Source of the DNA: an uncultured Clostridia bacterium
GTDB taxonomy: Bacteria; Bacillota; Clostridia; Oscillospirales; Ruminococcaceae
Direction of reading: 5' to 3'
DNA length: 64,000 bases
Assembly: GCA_947383835.1 (NCBI GenBank)
Contig: CANDEV010000001.1
Coordinates: 1-64,000, forward strand
The notes below the pieces were generated by a model that did no database searches, was not told where the DNA came from, and was given only the letters and a program-made list of their open reading frames with translations. This document shows, one piece after another, positions 62,490-64,000 of the stretch; the stretch's first letter is position 1; each line of letters opens with the position of its first letter. The position numbers and the translations under genes are program-made.

Positions 62490-62490
62490 T

Positions 62491-63447
62491 ATGATTTCAA
62501 AAAAATATAATGTTGCCGCTTTGGGCGAGCTGCTTATAGATTTTACCGAAAACGGATCGTCGGAAAACGGCAATCCGCTGCTTGAAGCAAATCCCGGAGG
62601 CGCGCCGTGCAACGTTCTTGCAATGCTTGAAAAGCTTGGTAAAAAAACAGCGTTTATCGGTAAAGTTGGTAACGACAGCTTTGGAAAAATGCTTTGCGAT
62701 ACGATCAAAAACTGCGGTATTGAAACAGGTGGACTTGTGTTCGACAAAAGCGTGCCGACTACACTCGCATTTGTACACAATAATCCTGACGGAGACAGAG
62801 AATTTAGCTTTTACAGAAATCCGGGAGCCGACATGATGCTCAGCCGCAGCGAGGTAAACGCCGATATTATTTGTAATTCGGAAATATTCCATTTTGGAAC
62901 GCTTTCAATGACGCATAAATCAAACAAAGATGCGACCGTGTATGCGGTTAACATTGCGAAAGGAAATGGGTTGCTGATCTCATTTGACCCAAATCTCAGA
63001 AAACCGCTTTGGGGAAATTTTGATGAAGCAAAAGCAGCAATGGAATATGGATTTTCAGTATGTGATATTCTGAAAATATCAGATGACGAAATAGAATTTA
63101 TAACTGGAGAAACGGATATAGACAAAGGGATCGAAACAATACGAAAAAAATATGCCATTCCGCTGATATTTGCAACAAAGGGACGTTTGGGCAGTAATGC
63201 ATACTGCGGAAATATTACAGTTAAACGTCCCGCATATGAGAATAAAAATGTACTGGATACCACAGGTGCAGGTGATACTTTTATGGGCTGTGCTCTCAGC
63301 TTTGTATGCGAAAACGGAGTGCATATGAATGAAAATCAGCTAAACACTCTGTTGAATTTTTCTAATGCTGCGGCTTCAATTATAACAGGGAGAAAAGGAG
63401 CGCTGAAGGTAATGCCTGCACTTGATGAAATTGTCAATATTATTTGA
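62491..63447 (+). CDS. fructokinase, PfkB family
   Basis: 318 residues. The ATG at 62491 directly follows TTACGGAGGCAAAATAAT and lies 1 nt after the GH36 stop; a longer frame starts inside that gene without a ribosome site. PfkB signatures: NVAALGELLIDFTENG, NPGGAPCNVLAMLEKLGKKT, and near the end LDTTGAGDTFMGCALSF with the catalytic Asp. It phosphorylates the fructose released by sucrose phosphorolysis to fructose 6-phosphate. Last gene of the operon. Confidence 0.92.
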   Translation: MISKKYNVAALGELLIDFTENGSSENGNPLLEANPGGAPCNVLAMLEKLGKKTAFIGKVGNDSFGKMLCDTIKNCGIETGGLVFDKSVPTTLAFVHNNPDGDREFSFYRNPGADMMLSRSEVNADIICNSEIFHFGTLSMTHKSNKDATVYAVNIAKGNGLLISFDPNLRKPLWGNFDEAKAAMEYGFSVCDILKISDDEIEFITGETDIDKGIETIRKKYAIPLIFATKGRLGSNAYCGNITVKRPAYENKNVLDTTGAGDTFMGCALSFVCENGVHMNENQLNTLLNFSNAAASIITGRKGALKVMPALDEIVNII

Positions 63448-63449
63448 CC

Positions 63450-63680
63450 CATTTTTATGAAAAAATAAAAACAATGCCGCATTTGTTCAGTTCATCTCTG
63501 TATACGGAGCTTGTGTATTTGCTCCCTCTGTCTGAATGAATAATTGCTCCGCACGCATATTATCTGCCATTGCAAGACCGTTCGGCAGCAAGTCATAACA
63601 GTCAAAAATCGCGGAACCATAGAGTTTCCCGTCCCTTGCTTTAATTTCCGTAATATCGGTAACGCACTTTTTCAGCATTT
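63450..63680 (-). pseudogene. IS3-family transposase remnant
   Basis: The minus strand reads KKCVTDITEIKARDGKLYGS, AIFDCYDLLPNGLAMADNMR, the first Asp region of an IS3 integrase core. A frame change then gives GAIIHSDRGSKYTSSVYRDE, the second Asp region, so the segment between is deleted and frameshifted. No terminal repeats are seen. The rest of 63,681-63,854 has no gene I support. Confidence 0.7.
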
Positions 63681-63854
63681 TTCAAGCTTGAAAATTTAAC
63701 ACTTTACAAGACATGTACTGTAATTATCTCACTATTTCTCAAAAGCTAAAAAGAACTATCAAAAAAAGAGCGTAAATATGCCGCGCCGCCAAATTAAATT
63801 CGGCGGCGCAGTTTTTAAGGAGAAATAAGAAAAACTCAAAGAGCAAAAAAATCG

Positions 63855-64000
63855 TCAATGCTCGGCAGCTTCTTCCGAAACCGACATTCTGTATTCGGAC
63901 GGAGTCATATTCATGCGTGATTTAAATTGCCGCATAAAATGAAGCTCACATTTATATCCGCACATCTGCGCGATTTTTGTTATGGAAATATCCGTTGTTG
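63855..64000 (-). CDS. AraC-family regulator, 3' end only
   Basis: The frame enters from the right window edge and ends at TGA (63857-63855). It reads DISITKIAQMCGYKCELHFM, RQFKSRMNMTPSEYRMSVSE, which is the second HTH of an AraC-family DNA-binding domain (xIAxxxGYxxxxxFxRxFKxxxxxTPxEYR). The sensor domain lies outside the window. Confidence 0.8.
   Translation of the reverse strand, partial: TTDISITKIAQMCGYKCELHFMRQFKSRMNMTPSEYRMSVSEEAAEH

Noticed and set aside
1..64000. CRISPR array
   Set aside because: I saw no series of regularly spaced identical repeats; the Ser/Thr repeats in the ATPase gene and the dispersed miniature elements do not fit.
1..64000. tRNA or rRNA genes
   Set aside because: Apart from the tRNA-like ends of ssrA, I found no cloverleaf with a GGTTCGAATCC-type arm and no rRNA-like sequence.

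Overview
The window looks like a chromosome segment of a low-GC, spore-forming, plant-fibre-degrading gut Clostridium relative (Oscillospiraceae / Ruminococcus-like). The reasons are spoIIID, ClpB, an ssrA/smpB pair, a GH44 beta-glucanase, a raffinose-family sugar operon, strong AGGAGG ribosome sites and AT-rich spacers. This placement is an inference from gene families; no 16S gene is present. || 1-20,700 is accessory DNA. It opens with phage/plasmid-type genes on the minus strand (a YqaJ exonuclease cut by the window edge, a DUF932 protein, two tiny peptides), then a small HTH protein, a degenerate LRAT-like protein and an XRE repressor. From 4,067 to 13,544 lies the most interesting locus, a tight co-directional cluster: WYL regulator, two dynamin-like GTPases, a glycine-zipper protein, a HerA/DUF87-type ATPase with a Ser/Thr-rich insert, a DNA/RNA non-specific nuclease and a YezG-type immunity protein. 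Start/stop overlaps join the first to the second GTPase and the ATPase to the nuclease. It reads as a membrane-associated conflict or defence system carrying a nuclease effector with its immunity gene. It is followed by an IS256-family element (amber codon in the transposase, 8-bp target duplication) that clipped the last codons of a Rep-like gene, then a large serine recombinase and a large orphan protein. || 20,700-26,250 returns to core genes: an orphan CIRCE operator, tmRNA, smpB, a small DUF6514-like gene, clpB and spoIIID. 26,248-31,400 holds a Ser/Thr kinase with a zinc ribbon and a degenerate transglutaminase domain, followed by three zinc-ribbon membrane proteins. The kinase gene and the zinc-ribbon operon share an almost identical operator/promoter. 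|| 31,777-36,555 encodes an exonuclease-RecQ-UvrD fusion. 36,576-41,660 is a second mobile module: a serine recombinase whose C-terminal domain recurs as two stand-alone proteins, two ParB-like proteins and a divergent XRE regulator. A tRNA nucleotidyltransferase follows. || 43,190-52,250 is a patchwork: nested miniature elements, gene remnants, a GH18/CBM protein, a MarR-MATE operon under a 48-bp perfect palindrome, a radical-SAM/GGDEF/AraC fusion, a decayed IS5-type element with a second end fragment, a small membrane protein and an AraC regulator. || 52,640-63,447 is carbohydrate metabolism: a cell-anchored GH44 enzyme, then a divergent AraC regulator and an operon for a sugar-binding lipoprotein, two ABC permeases, sucrose phosphorylase, GH36 alpha-galactosidase and fructokinase. 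Together these would import raffinose-type sugars, release galactose, phosphorolyse sucrose and phosphorylate fructose. No transporter ATPase is encoded here. The window ends with an IS3 remnant and the 3' end of another AraC gene.
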